A stretch of 42,784 nucleotides of DNA from a bacterium (lineage in GTDB: Bacteria > Krumholzibacteriota > Krumholzibacteriia > LZORAL124-64-63). Position numbers and translations under genes: made by a program. Shown in pieces: positions 6,985 through 15,585 of the stretch. The notes beneath the pieces were generated by a model. The model saw only the letters and a program-made list of their open reading frames with translations, did no database searches and was not told the DNA's origin. Numbering within the stretch: position 1 is the stretch's first letter; each line of letters opens with the position of its first letter. The stretch spans positions 1-42,784 of the forward strand of contig JAAEOA010000436.1 in the NCBI GenBank assembly GCA_024223715.1, read 5' to 3'.

Positions 6985-8139
6985 TTGCTCGTTTTGGATT
7001 TCATTTTCTGGTTGAGTGTGGCTCTGGTCGTGTATGTCTACGCGGGTTATCCGGTTATTGCCGGATTGCTGTCGTGGGTATTTCGGCGCAAAGTCCGTCA
7101 GGCAGAACCTGGATCCTTCACTCCTTCGGTCACCGTGGTCATTGCCGCCTTCAACGAGGCCGCCCACATTGAAGAAACCGTTCTGAACAAACTGGAAATC
7201 GATTATCCCGCCGAAAAAATTAATGTCATCGTGGTCTCAGATGAAAGCGAAGACGGCACCGACGACATCGTCAACGCCATTGACGATGACCGGGTGCAAC
7301 TGATCCGCCAGGTTCCCCGGGCAGGAAAAACCTCCGGTCTGAATTTGGCCCTGCCCGAAACCACCGGCGAAATTGTGGTATTCAGCGATGCCAACAGCCT
7401 TTACCAAAACGATGCACTGAAACACCTTGTAGCCGTATTTGCCGACCCCGAAGTTGGCTACGTTACCGGCCGCATGGTTTACAAAGCCCCCGATGGTTCC
7501 CCCACCGGCGAAGGCTGTTCCACGTACATGAATTATGAAAACAAACTGCGCTCCATCGAAACCGACCTCGGCAGCATTGTGGGAGTCGATGGTGGCGTCG
7601 ATGCCATCCGCCGTGAAATTTACACTCCCATGAATGCCGACCAATTGCCTGACTTTGTTCAACCACTGACCGTTCGCGAACAGGGTTACCGCGTTGTTTA
7701 CCAGCCGGCGGCCCTGCTTTATGAAGATGCCCTGGCCGATACCAGCGATGAATTTCGCATGCGTGTACGAGTTGGCCTTCGCGCCTTTCATGCCCTGAAA
7801 GACAAGAGCAACCTTCTTAATCCATTTTCCTTCGGAATCTTTTCCTGGCAACTGCTTTCTCACAAAGTCCTCCGATATTTGGCTTTTCTTTTCATGGCCC
7901 TGGCCTTTGCAGTAAACATTCCCCTTGCCTTTGAAGGTGGATTTTTCTGGCCAGGAATCATGGCTGCCCAAGTCCTCTTTTATCTGACGGCAATTCTCGG
8001 TCACGCCACCCGGACAAAAAACATGCCCGCCATTGTAGGACTTGTTTATTACCTCTGTGTTCTGAATGTGGCCAGTGCTCGGGCATGGGTGCAGTTCCTC
8101 AGAGGCCGGAAACAAGTTATTTGGAAACCGAGAACCTGA
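6985..8139 (+). CDS. Membrane-anchored family 2 glycosyltransferase
   Basis: This 384-residue protein starts with TTG, preceded by AAAGGAG. One N-terminal membrane helix (about 5-28) precedes a GT-A catalytic domain: VTVVIAAFNEAAHIEET (nucleotide-binding strand), VVSDESEDGTDD, and the metal-binding motif FSDANS near 133. A later acceptor region contains VGVDGGVDAIRRE. The usual QxxRW is replaced by an Arg-rich FRMRVRVGLRAF. Two or more membrane helices close the protein. This layout is that of processive or lipid-linked glycan synthases (BcsA/IcaA-like group) acting at the inner membrane with cytoplasmic UDP- or GDP-sugar donors; the product is unknown. Its TGA overlaps the ATG of the VanZ-like gene (TGATG), so the two are coupled. 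Confidence 0.9.
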   Translation: MLVLDFIFWLSVALVVYVYAGYPVIAGLLSWVFRRKVRQAEPGSFTPSVTVVIAAFNEAAHIEETVLNKLEIDYPAEKINVIVVSDESEDGTDDIVNAIDDDRVQLIRQVPRAGKTSGLNLALPETTGEIVVFSDANSLYQNDALKHLVAVFADPEVGYVTGRMVYKAPDGSPTGEGCSTYMNYENKLRSIETDLGSIVGVDGGVDAIRREIYTPMNADQLPDFVQPLTVREQGYRVVYQPAALLYEDALADTSDEFRMRVRVGLRAFHALKDKSNLLNPFSFGIFSWQLLSHKVLRYLAFLFMALAFAVNIPLAFEGGFFWPGIMAAQVLFYLTAILGHATRTKNMPAIVGLVYYLCVLNVASARAWVQFLRGRKQVIWKPRT

Positions 8140-9122
8140 TGAGTGATTTGACGAGTAGGCCGATGAATAAGAAACGCCCAGCCTGCGCCCTGCCCGCTCC
8201 TTCTTTTCTGGACCGGTGGCAAGCCTTGTTGGCCATATCATTATTGTTCCTGATTCCATTCTTCCTGCCCATTCCCATGGAACTGAGAAGGCATCCGCTT
8301 ATTGGACATTTGGGCGATCAGGTTCATGTTCCTTTTCTGATGATTTTGACATTATTGATGTACTGGAAAGGACCTTTTGCCTGCCGTCTGAAGGGGGCGG
8401 TTCTGGCTGGTGTTATTCTGGGTGCGGGTATCGAACTTTTACAACTCCTCGTAGGTCGAGCTGCCAATGTCGCCGACTTCGTTCTGGATTTGGCCGGCAT
8501 TGGCATGGCTTTGGGGTTGGTTTTTTGGAAAGGATACAAAAAATCCTGGGGATTGGGATTAATCTGCGGAATTGCTCTATTGCTTTCAGCCCAACTGTAT
8601 TTTTTGCCCGGACTGATTATGGGCAGCTACCAAACCCGGCAAGCATTTCCCCTCATTTCAGATTTTAATAATCCCCAGGAGCATTGGCTCTGGCACGGAA
8701 CTTACGATGCCGCTGTGGACCTGATTCTTATTGACGACTCACCCACGGGTGAAGGTATGGTCCTGCAGCTGGAAAGTGGTCCACCGAGCAAATGGCCCGG
8801 GGCCAAAATGCAGCATTTCCCCCACGACTGGTCTCAGTACAAAACCCTGAAAGTGGATGTCAGGCATGTGACTGAAAACCGGGAACAAGTACCCTTTTCC
8901 CTTAGGCTGGATGACTTTCAATCCCGGTTGAAGCTGGATTGGGCCAGCAAGAGCTTCATTGCCACCAACCAATGGGAAACCTTTTCCATGCCCATTGATG
9001 AACCCAAAGTCAGTCATGGCGACAGGAGCCTGAATATGGAAGACCTGTCTCATTTTTTGATTTTTCTGAGTGATAAAAATGATTCTACGGTGATTCAGGT
9101 TGATAACATCAGGTTGGAATAA
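8139..9122 (+). CDS. VanZ-like membrane protein with C-terminal carbohydrate-binding-like domain
   Basis: This 327-residue protein begins at the ATG overlapping the glycosyltransferase stop. Residues 30-170 form a VanZ-like module of four or five helices with the hallmark pattern GDQVHVPFLMILTLL, then GIELLQLLVGRAANVADFVL. After a further helix, residues 175-327 form an extracytoplasmic beta-rich domain (start of the sequence SDFNNPQEHWLWHG, end STVIQVDNIRLE). That domain resembles the jelly-roll domains of CBM or CIA30 type that bind sugars. VanZ alone is linked to teicoplanin resistance, but the family is broad. Fusion to a sugar-binding-like domain, next to two glycan-synthesis genes, suggests a role in handling or sensing an envelope polymer. 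This is inference. Confidence 0.8.
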   Translation: MSDLTSRPMNKKRPACALPAPSFLDRWQALLAISLLFLIPFFLPIPMELRRHPLIGHLGDQVHVPFLMILTLLMYWKGPFACRLKGAVLAGVILGAGIELLQLLVGRAANVADFVLDLAGIGMALGLVFWKGYKKSWGLGLICGIALLLSAQLYFLPGLIMGSYQTRQAFPLISDFNNPQEHWLWHGTYDAAVDLILIDDSPTGEGMVLQLESGPPSKWPGAKMQHFPHDWSQYKTLKVDVRHVTENREQVPFSLRLDDFQSRLKLDWASKSFIATNQWETFSMPIDEPKVSHGDRSLNMEDLSHFLIFLSDKNDSTVIQVDNIRLE

Positions 9123-9168
9123 AACAGTAACCTGTTAAGTCACTTCCATTACTGCCGAAAATCTCCCC

Positions 9169-10731
9169 ATGGAAAACTACCTCATCTGGCTGATCCCCAC
9201 TGGGATCATCGCCCTTGCAATGGGCTTCAAATACTGGCGTTACCAACGCCAGACGGTGGGGCTTGCTATTGGCGTTTACGATTTTTGCCACGAAGGCCAT
9301 GTGAATTTGCTGCGCCGGGCGGCCCAGCAGTGCGACCGTCTGGTGGTGGCTGTCCACACCGATCGTTCGGTGCGAGATTACAAAGGACTTCAACCAGCCA
9401 ATAGCGAACGCGAGCGGGCGGCCACCATTGAAGCTCTGGGTTTTGCCCATAAGGTGATCATCGACAGCGACCGGGAAAAAATCTGCCGTAAAAACCGGGT
9501 GAAGAAAATCTTCCACGGCGACGACTGGACTATCGGGAAATATCGCCAACATTGGGGCGAAGAACTCATCGACAACCTGGGAATTGAAGTGGTTCTGCTG
9601 CCCCATACTCCTGGCATCAATAGCACCACCATGCGAGCAGAGACCCCAAAAATTGGCTGGTGGCTTTACAGCTCTGTTCCAGGCTGGAGTCGTTCACATA
9701 TTTTCAGTCACTTAAAAGGCCTGTACGACGCCCTTGGTGGAATCTGGTTCCTGGCCCGCACCGGACGAGAAGCCGTTCGTGAAGTTTTTCCCGATGCGCC
9801 TTGTGTTTTCCTTGAGTCAGGTCAGGATTCGGCAACCGCAGTGAAGAGCATCGAGCATCACGATTTGGATGTTATGGTCACCGCACACTTCAACTACGAA
9901 AGCATGGTCGGGGTCCTCAGCAAGCTGGAAAAACCCATTTCCCTGGTGGTTCTCTCCCACGGTCGAAGTGGTAAAAAAGGAACCAGTGCCGATGTGGCCA
10001 ACGAACGGGCTTCCGAACCATCCTCCAATTTCACTGAAGGGCCTCAAGTCGATGGCGGACGCTTTGAAAAAATTGACAACCTGACTATTTATGATTGGTC
10101 CTTTGCCACAAACAGCTACACGCATCTGGATTCATTTCTGAAATCAGGTGGCTCGTTCCAAAATGAAGTTCCGGCCGGCAAACCAAAAATCCTGATTCTG
10201 CCCACATGGAGTAACAATGTAGATGACCAGGGTCTAATTCTGGCTGAACGGTGGTTGACTGTTTTTAAAGATATATCGAAGGATCACGACTTACTGCTAT
10301 CACCGCACCCTCTGGCAGAAAAGAAGGTTCTGGATCGTTTTGCCAAAACTACCGGAGCGACGATACTGCCGGCTGAGGGCCATAGCCATGTGCATGTGCC
10401 CAAAGCCCATTTGACAATTTGCGATCTGTCGGGTGCTTTCTGGGAAGCGCTCCTGTTTGATACCCCAGCAGTTTTGGCCTCTTCCACCAAACCCAAAACC
10501 TGGGACGACAGCCTGGCTCCGACAAAATCGCGATTAAAAAACACAGTGCCTGAATGCACTCCCGATGATCTGGCAAAAACTGTTCGGGAGCTGGTTGGCA
10601 AAAGATCGCCTCAACAAAATTCTTTGGCCGAAGAACGACTGGGACGGGTTGACGGCCATGCCACCCAACAATTGATGGACAACATCACCAGCCTGTTGAG
10701 CACCACAAGCAAGTCTTCACCAACGGCATGA
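9169..10731 (+). CDS. Cytidylyltransferase / CDP-glycerol glycerophosphotransferase-like fusion
   Basis: This is a 520-residue, three-part protein. Residues 1-20 form a membrane helix. Residues 30-150 are a TagD-like nucleotidyltransferase with the HxGH motif (YDFCHEGHVNLLRRA) and the closing TPGINSTTMR motif. Residues 165-510 resemble the TagB/TagF CDP-glycerol:polyol glycerophosphotransferase fold, with PTWSNNVDDQG, LLLSPHPLAEKK and a late ICDLSGAFWEALLFDTPAV segment like the family's DxS-containing donor site. One chain may therefore both make an activated CDP-polyol and transfer it. In Gram-positives these are separate wall teichoic acid enzymes; here they probably decorate a surface glycan or glycolipid with phospho-polyol. 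It is the last gene of the plus-strand run. Confidence 0.85.
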   Translation: MENYLIWLIPTGIIALAMGFKYWRYQRQTVGLAIGVYDFCHEGHVNLLRRAAQQCDRLVVAVHTDRSVRDYKGLQPANSERERAATIEALGFAHKVIIDSDREKICRKNRVKKIFHGDDWTIGKYRQHWGEELIDNLGIEVVLLPHTPGINSTTMRAETPKIGWWLYSSVPGWSRSHIFSHLKGLYDALGGIWFLARTGREAVREVFPDAPCVFLESGQDSATAVKSIEHHDLDVMVTAHFNYESMVGVLSKLEKPISLVVLSHGRSGKKGTSADVANERASEPSSNFTEGPQVDGGRFEKIDNLTIYDWSFATNSYTHLDSFLKSGGSFQNEVPAGKPKILILPTWSNNVDDQGLILAERWLTVFKDISKDHDLLLSPHPLAEKKVLDRFAKTTGATILPAEGHSHVHVPKAHLTICDLSGAFWEALLFDTPAVLASSTKPKTWDDSLAPTKSRLKNTVPECTPDDLAKTVRELVGKRSPQQNSLAEERLGRVDGHATQQLMDNITSLLSTTSKSSPTA

Positions 10732-10734
10732 AAA

Positions 10735-10756
10735 AAGGGCGCCCGAAAGCGCCCTT
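10735..10756 (-). terminator. Terminator between convergent genes
   Basis: The stem AAGGGCGC/GCGCCCTT with a 6-nt loop is preceded on the plus strand by an A-run, so the minus strand has hairpin plus T6. It sits 18 nt past the stop of the minus-strand propeller gene and directly after the stop of the plus-strand fusion gene. It probably serves mainly the minus strand. Confidence 0.8.
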
Positions 10757-10773
10757 CATTTCTCCAAATTTTC

Positions 10774-11997
10774 TTACTTTAACTTCAGAAAAATAATTTC
10801 CATGGGTGCCGCTTCTTCATCCTCTTCCTCGGTTGCCCCAGCGCCGCCTGACATCAGGGAATTCAACGCATCGGTAAATCCGGTCACCAGTACGGCAGAG
10901 CCCTCTTTGGTCCAGAATAGTCTGTCGGCTATGCCATCACCCTCACATTGAGCGGCCATCTGTTTGATAAAATTACCCTTTTTGTCGAACACATCATAAG
11001 TGGCCATACGGCCCTCCGGTTGTTCAAATCCGGAACGACTGTGCGATACCCAGAGGTTCCCGTCCGGCCCCATGGCCAGGCTGCCAATGGCTGGTTCCAC
11101 CTCTGACATGGCAAATTTGGCACCCGGGACCTGAGAGAGCTGGGCCTCGGCAATGGCATTAATCCGGCGGCTTTCTTTCTCGGAACGAGGCCGGTTCACA
11201 AACTCCCGCTCAATGATGCGGTCCAGGGTTCCGTCAGCATGATAAACTTCAATTTGGTATTGGTTGCGGATCCGGTTCAAATACACTCGGCCATCTTCGG
11301 CCACGACCATACAACGATATCGAACTTCATTCTGCTCGTCTTCTTTGACGTCAATTTTGGTGAAATCCATTTCAGTTATTATTTCCACATACCTAACAGT
11401 TTCACTGCCCTCTGAATCGAAACCAGAGACAAAACCAATCTCGGTTCTGCTGGTGGGGCCGGCCTGTTTGAAACTTTTTCCCGTGGCCGTAAGCTGACCA
11501 TCGAGGCCAACCCTGCAGTCCATCAGGAAAAGAAATCCGCCTTCTTCCACCACCGGCTGGAAAACACCCTGCGGATTCCCCTGCAGGTCGAGCATGGTCA
11601 CTTTGCCGGGAAAACTTTGCACCAGGCCAATTTTCCCACCAGGCAAAAGCAACATGTCAGAAGGATTTCGGGTTTCCCCCGGCCCTTCGCCCTCCCGGCT
11701 GATGGTATCGAGGCGTTCACCGTCCGTTGAATAAACCGGAACCTCGGACAAACGGGTATCCAGAAGATAAATATTTCCCTCTTCGCCAACCGCCACCTGG
11801 CTGATCAAACCAAAAAAGTCATCACCGTCTTCTCCACCGGCTCGCCAAACTTCATCGAATACCAGAAGTTTTGTTCCCTGTTCCGGTTGATCGCCGTTCA
11901 TGATATGCAACTCGCCATCGATCGTTTTTTCGACACCCGCCCACGCCCCTTGAACAACCAAAACTAATAATAAAGCCAATATTTTTAGAGTATTCAT
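10774..11997 (-). CDS. Secreted 6-bladed beta-propeller protein
   Basis: This 407-residue protein has a Sec signal peptide (about 1-20, cleavage near AWA-G). The mature part is beta-propeller-like, with repeated NHL-style phrases: ISQVAVGEEGNIYLLDTRL, VPVYSTDGERLDTI, MVAEDGRVYLNRIRNQYQIE and LAMGPDGNLWVSHSRSG. These match the 6-bladed propeller proteins common in Bacteroidota and Gemmatimonadota; the ligand is unknown. Residues near the C-terminus are very acidic (EEEDEEAA) and the chain ends LKLK. The start ATG has GGAGG at good spacing. The gene is divergent from the transporter, with about 136 nt between starts, and ends in a strong terminator. No catalytic residues are evident. Confidence 0.85.
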   Translation of the reverse strand: MNTLKILALLLVLVVQGAWAGVEKTIDGELHIMNGDQPEQGTKLLVFDEVWRAGGEDGDDFFGLISQVAVGEEGNIYLLDTRLSEVPVYSTDGERLDTISREGEGPGETRNPSDMLLLPGGKIGLVQSFPGKVTMLDLQGNPQGVFQPVVEEGGFLFLMDCRVGLDGQLTATGKSFKQAGPTSRTEIGFVSGFDSEGSETVRYVEIITEMDFTKIDVKEDEQNEVRYRCMVVAEDGRVYLNRIRNQYQIEVYHADGTLDRIIEREFVNRPRSEKESRRINAIAEAQLSQVPGAKFAMSEVEPAIGSLAMGPDGNLWVSHSRSGFEQPEGRMATYDVFDKKGNFIKQMAAQCEGDGIADRLFWTKEGSAVLVTGFTDALNSLMSGGAGATEEEDEEAAPMEIIFLKLK

Positions 11998-12133
11998 GAT
12001 TTACCTCCAAAAGACCTCCCGGTCCCAGTTATGTTTTTTGAAAACCTCACGATTTACGATCGGTTCAATTTTTGTTTCAACCCAAACTTTTGACGGATCT
12101 GGACTTTCCTGTACCGCAGGTTACCTTGCGAAC

Positions 12134-13411
12134 ATGATCAAGCCAACAAAACTCTCCACTCTTTTTAAATTTTGGCTGCCGTTGCAGTCCACTTGGTTAA
12201 TGATGGCCATTGAAGGGCCCTTATTGACTGCGGTCATCGCTCGCATGGTCGAACCCAAGCTAAACCTTGCAGCATACGGTGTGGCTTATGCTTTAGCCAT
12301 CATGGTCGAAGCGCCGGTCATAATGATGATGAGCGCCGCCACTGCCTTGGCTGACTCGGCCGAAAACATGCGTCGCCTACGGAATTTCACTTGGTTTTTG
12401 AACATCGGAATCACCTTTTTCATGATGGTCCTTATTTTCTCTCCCGCCTGGAATCTGGTCATCACAAATTGGATGCGGCTCGACCCGGAAGTTGCCCGAC
12501 TCACCCGCGGTGCTCTTATAATAATGCTACCCTGGCCCGCCGCCATAGGTTACCGGAGGTTTTATCAGGGATTATTAATTCGTACCGGGCGCACCCGAAG
12601 GGTTGCTTATGGAACAGGCATTCGCTTGACCGCAATGGCTGTTACAGCCCTTATCCTGACTCTGAAAACTAACATACCCGGAGCTTGGATTGGAGCCGGC
12701 GCCCTCAGTGTGGGTGTTTTGTTTGAGGCTGTCGCCAGCCACATCATGGCCCGTCAGAGTATCTTGCAAATACTGTCCGAAACTTCGAAAAAACTCATGA
12801 GTTACAGTGAAATAATTCATTTTTATTATCCTCTGGCCCTGACCTCAACAATTTCACTTCTGGTGCATCCCATGGTGACCTTCTTTCTGGGGCAATCGCG
12901 CAACAGTCTGGAATCGCTAGCTGTATTGCCTGTTATCAACGCCCTGGTTTTCATTTTCCGTACTCCCGGACTCAGCTTTCAGGAAGTGGCCATCACCATG
13001 CTGGGCCGGTCAGAAAATAATCTGCAGCAAGTTAAGAAATTTGCGGCCTATCTAGCCATAGCTGCTGCCAGTGCCTTGGGTCTGATTGCCCTGACACCCT
13101 TGGCCGATGTTTGGTTCCAAGGCTTGTCCGGCCTGACCCCTGAGTTGGCTGTTTTCACCCGCATTCCTATTCGGATTCTGGTTCTAATGCCTGCTTTGAG
13201 CATCATTTTGTCTTTTCAAAGGGCTTTCCTGGTAAGCAAACGGAACACCGGTCCTGTTACCTGGGCCTCCTCATTGGAAGTTGTTGGAATTTTAGTGACT
13301 CTGGTAATAACCCTGAACGCAGGCCACTGGATTGGTGCCACTGCTGCGGCCTTTGCTTTCATGGTGGGACGTTTTATGAGTATACTGTATCTACTGAAAT
13401 CAACCCGGTGA
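12134..13411 (+). CDS. MATE-superfamily-like multidrug/lipid flippase, possibly ANKH-like
   Basis: The protein is about 425 residues with roughly 12 hydrophobic helices. The N-terminal MIKPTKLSTLFKFWLPLQST and the repeat-like second half (FYYPLALTSTISLLVHPMVT) have the pseudo-twofold layout of the MATE/MOP superfamily. Segments such as YGVAYALAIMVEAPVIMMM and the missing classical MATE sodium-site motif recall bacterial homologues of the ANKH pyrophosphate/citrate exporter more than NorM. That subfamily guess is made from memory only. I chose the ATG at 12134; the longer frame from 11996 overlaps the divergent gene's start region and has a non-membrane-like N-terminus. The ribosome-binding site is weak. 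The histidine kinase starts 22 nt after its stop, so the two may be cotranscribed. Confidence 0.78.
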   Translation: MIKPTKLSTLFKFWLPLQSTWLMMAIEGPLLTAVIARMVEPKLNLAAYGVAYALAIMVEAPVIMMMSAATALADSAENMRRLRNFTWFLNIGITFFMMVLIFSPAWNLVITNWMRLDPEVARLTRGALIIMLPWPAAIGYRRFYQGLLIRTGRTRRVAYGTGIRLTAMAVTALILTLKTNIPGAWIGAGALSVGVLFEAVASHIMARQSILQILSETSKKLMSYSEIIHFYYPLALTSTISLLVHPMVTFFLGQSRNSLESLAVLPVINALVFIFRTPGLSFQEVAITMLGRSENNLQQVKKFAAYLAIAAASALGLIALTPLADVWFQGLSGLTPELAVFTRIPIRILVLMPALSIILSFQRAFLVSKRNTGPVTWASSLEVVGILVTLVITLNAGHWIGATAAAFAFMVGRFMSILYLLKSTR

Positions 13412-13433
13412 ACCCCAATCGAAAGACCATCTC

Positions 13434-14492
13434 TTGCGCCTGACTTTGCTAATCAAAAAATACGGCCTGATTCTCGTACTGACCACTGCCATTGCTTTTC
13501 TGCATTACAGTCATGAATCGACCATTCACGAATTGCATGGCGTTTATAAGCTGTTCTTCTTTGTACCCATCATTCTGGCAGCTTTCCGGGGCGGAAAAAT
13601 TGGAGGATTAGTGATCAGTGCCGTTGTGGCCGCAGCCTTTTTTCCCCATGCTTTTGTTTCCGATTGCCGACCCTGTGGTTCTACGGGTGACAAAACTATT
13701 GAAATGGCCCTTTATTTTGGTGTAGGTCTTCTGACTGGTACTTTGAGCGATCATTTGACCAACGCCCGTAATCTGCTACAAAATACTTTGGACGAAAAAT
13801 CGGCCATGGAAGCCAAACTGCTTCGGGCAACCAGGATGGCCGCTGTAGGTCGCCTATCCGCTGGATTGGCTCACGAAATCCGGAACCCTCTGGCCAGTAT
13901 TCAGGGTTCAGCTGAAGTTCTGGCCGACGACTTCGACTCCAATCATCCCAAAGGCCGTATGATGGGCATCTTGCAGGATGAGGCCAAACGGCTGAATTCT
14001 GTCCTGACCCGTTTTCTGGAATTTGCCCGCACCGAGCCAGGGGATCTGGCTCCTTTTGACTTAAAAAAGGAGGTGGAAGCGGTAATTGAAATGATTAAGC
14101 ATCATCCTGATTTTCCTTCGGTTCAGTGTTCTCTGGAAACAGAGGGGAATAATTTTTCCGCCGTGGGAAACCCGGAGCAGATTCGCCAGGTGTTGTTAAA
14201 TTTGGGACTAAATGGTGCCTCGGCTGCCATGCCTGAAGGACAGGTTGTCTTCCAGTTAAATCGATCTGCCCAACGCATCGTTTGTCGGGTCACCGACACA
14301 GGTTCAGGCTTTTCCGATGAAGCTTGTGAGCAATTTGGAACCCCATTTTTCAGTACCAAAGATCAGGGCACGGGATTGGGCCTTGCCACGAGTTTAAAAA
14401 TTGTTCAGGACCAGGGTGGGTCCTTGGAGCCTGGGCCGGCCAATTCAGGATTTGGTTTAGTAATCTTGGATTTACCTGCTGAAAATCTCTGA
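13434..14492 (+). CDS. Membrane sensor histidine kinase
   Basis: This 352-residue protein has three or four N-terminal helices (residues about 8-105) with a short Cys-containing loop (SDCRPCGS near 77-84). A dimerisation/phosphoacceptor domain follows with the H-box GLAHEIRNPLASIQGS (His about 147). The ATPase domain has an N-box (VLLNLGLNGASAA), G1 (DTGSGF) and G2 (GTGLGLATS). It should autophosphorylate on the H-box histidine. No receiver domain is fused and no response-regulator gene lies beside it, so it is an orphan kinase. The start is a TTG at 13434 without an obvious ribosome-binding site, and no alternative start precedes the first helix, so the exact N-terminus is uncertain. It follows the transporter gene by 22 nt. 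Confidence 0.88.
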   Translation: MRLTLLIKKYGLILVLTTAIAFLHYSHESTIHELHGVYKLFFFVPIILAAFRGGKIGGLVISAVVAAAFFPHAFVSDCRPCGSTGDKTIEMALYFGVGLLTGTLSDHLTNARNLLQNTLDEKSAMEAKLLRATRMAAVGRLSAGLAHEIRNPLASIQGSAEVLADDFDSNHPKGRMMGILQDEAKRLNSVLTRFLEFARTEPGDLAPFDLKKEVEAVIEMIKHHPDFPSVQCSLETEGNNFSAVGNPEQIRQVLLNLGLNGASAAMPEGQVVFQLNRSAQRIVCRVTDTGSGFSDEACEQFGTPFFSTKDQGTGLGLATSLKIVQDQGGSLEPGPANSGFGLVILDLPAENL

Positions 14493-14545
14493 TTTTGGTT
14501 TTATTATTTCTTCTAAATGTTGGTGTATGCACTGTTGAAAAAAAT

Positions 14546-14617
14546 CGTTGCCCCCGCAACCATTATTTCTGCCCGAATCGATCGTTTCGACCATAAAATA
14601 TTGTTGCGGGGGCAACG
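14546..14617. repeat. REP-like inverted repeat of a GTTGCCCCCGCAAC hairpin unit
   Basis: Two 15-bp arms (14546-14560 and 14603-14617) are perfect inverted copies separated by 42 nt. Each arm is itself a small palindrome (GTTGC-CCCC-GCAAC). The left arm plus 2 flanking bases is also found inside the M50 gene at 2511-2527, where it is again preceded by an A-run. The pair lies in the 191-nt gap between the convergent kinase and arfB genes. The arrangement resembles REP/BIME elements. No T-tract follows either arm. Confidence 0.6.
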
Positions 14618-14683
14618 TTCTCAGAAAAACACACAACAGCATCAATTATAGCTGCCAACCCACTGCAACCAGCCAGCCAGCCT

Positions 14684-15109
14684 TCATTCATACTTCTTCC
14701 GCCGTTGGCTCTTTAATTCAGAGCGTTGCTTCTTATCTTCCATCCGTTTGCGCCGGGAAGCCCGGGTCGGTTTCGTTTTCCTCCGGGGCTTGGGTGGAAC
14801 CATGGCCTCACGAACCACAGCAGCCAACCTCTGGTTCACTTCCGCTTTATTCCTGTGCTGACTTCGGTGAAGGTCCGAGGCCAGAAGCAGATCTCCATCA
14901 TCGGTGAGACGACTGGCCAGAACCCGTAAAAGCAATTCCTTCTGTGAGTCGTTTAACACAGATGAAAAAGGAATATTCCAACGCACCTGAATGCGCGAGT
15001 CGGTTTTGTTGGCGTGTTGCCCGCCGGGGCCTGAAGACCGACTGGCGGTATGCTCCAATTCAGCAGCCGGAATAGTCAGTCGGTTGTTGACTAGAATATC
15101 GTCGGACAT
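14684..15109 (-). CDS. arfB: Alternative ribosome-rescue factor ArfB (peptidyl-tRNA hydrolase, YaeJ)
   Basis: This 141-residue protein has the class I release-factor GGQ motif early (RSSGPGGQHANKTDSRIQVRW). It lacks the codon-recognition domain and ends in a long basic tail (RRKTKPTRASRRKR onward) that in ArfB inserts into the empty mRNA channel. It should hydrolyse peptidyl-tRNA on stalled ribosomes lacking a stop codon. The length is normal for the family. The start ATG has AGGAG upstream. It is monocistronic, convergent with the kinase and divergent from the cupin gene. Confidence 0.95.
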   Translation of the reverse strand: MSDDILVNNRLTIPAAELEHTASRSSGPGGQHANKTDSRIQVRWNIPFSSVLNDSQKELLLRVLASRLTDDGDLLLASDLHRSQHRNKAEVNQRLAAVVREAMVPPKPRRKTKPTRASRRKRMEDKKQRSELKSQRRKKYE

Positions 15110-15196
15110 AATATCTCCTGGGAAGCCAATTCAATAATACCGCTTTATACTAACAGAATTCCCAGCCCGAACCAACCCACCGTGAAAGGTACTTGA

Positions 15197-15547
15197 ATGA
15201 TCATCCGTAAACTCGATGACGTGAAAAAAACGAAAATGGAAATGGAAGGCGCCAAAGATGTGGCCAGGCAACTGGTTTTTGGAAGTGCCGACGGAGTGCC
15301 TAACTTCAGCATCCGTGTTTTCACCCTGGAAGTTGGTGGCTATTCACCCCACCACACCCACGAAGTGGAACACTTAAATTACATTTTGTCCGGCCAGGGA
15401 GCCCTTTTGGATTCCGAAGGAAACGCGAATTCGTTAAACCCGGGAGAATTTGCTTTTGTAGCTCCGGGCGATGTTCATCAGTTCCGCAACACATCTGAAA
15501 CAGAACCTTTTGTATTTATTTGTGCGGTGCCGAAGGCTTACGAATAA
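15197..15547 (+). CDS. Small cupin domain protein
   Basis: This 116-residue single cupin domain carries both conserved motifs. The first is GGYSPHHTHEVEHLNYILSG, giving the His/His/Glu/His metal set. The second is PGEFAFVAPGDVHQFRN, supplying the last histidine. It probably binds a divalent metal. Stand-alone cupins of this size include sugar isomerases, dioxygenases and simple binding proteins, and the sequence does not tell which. AAAGG lies about 9 nt before the ATG. Its 3' end is part of a hairpin shared with the convergent S9 peptidase gene. Confidence 0.88.
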   Translation: MIIRKLDDVKKTKMEMEGAKDVARQLVFGSADGVPNFSIRVFTLEVGGYSPHHTHEVEHLNYILSGQGALLDSEGNANSLNPGEFAFVAPGDVHQFRNTSETEPFVFICAVPKAYE

Positions 15548-15559
15548 CCTCCGGCACCG
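15525..15559. other. Hairpin spanning the cupin stop codon between convergent genes
   Basis: CGGTGCCG and CGGCACCG (8 bp) extend through one A-C mismatch to AGG/CCT around an 11-nt loop that holds the cupin stop codon. Neither strand has a T-tract after it, so it may protect or end transcripts without being a standard terminator. Confidence 0.4.
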
Positions 15560-15585
15560 ATGAAAATCAAATCCAGCCAAAGATC

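Noticed and set aside
7237-8259. 340-codon open frame antisense to the glycosyltransferase
   Set aside because: The plus strand carries recognisable GT2 motifs; the antisense frame has none.
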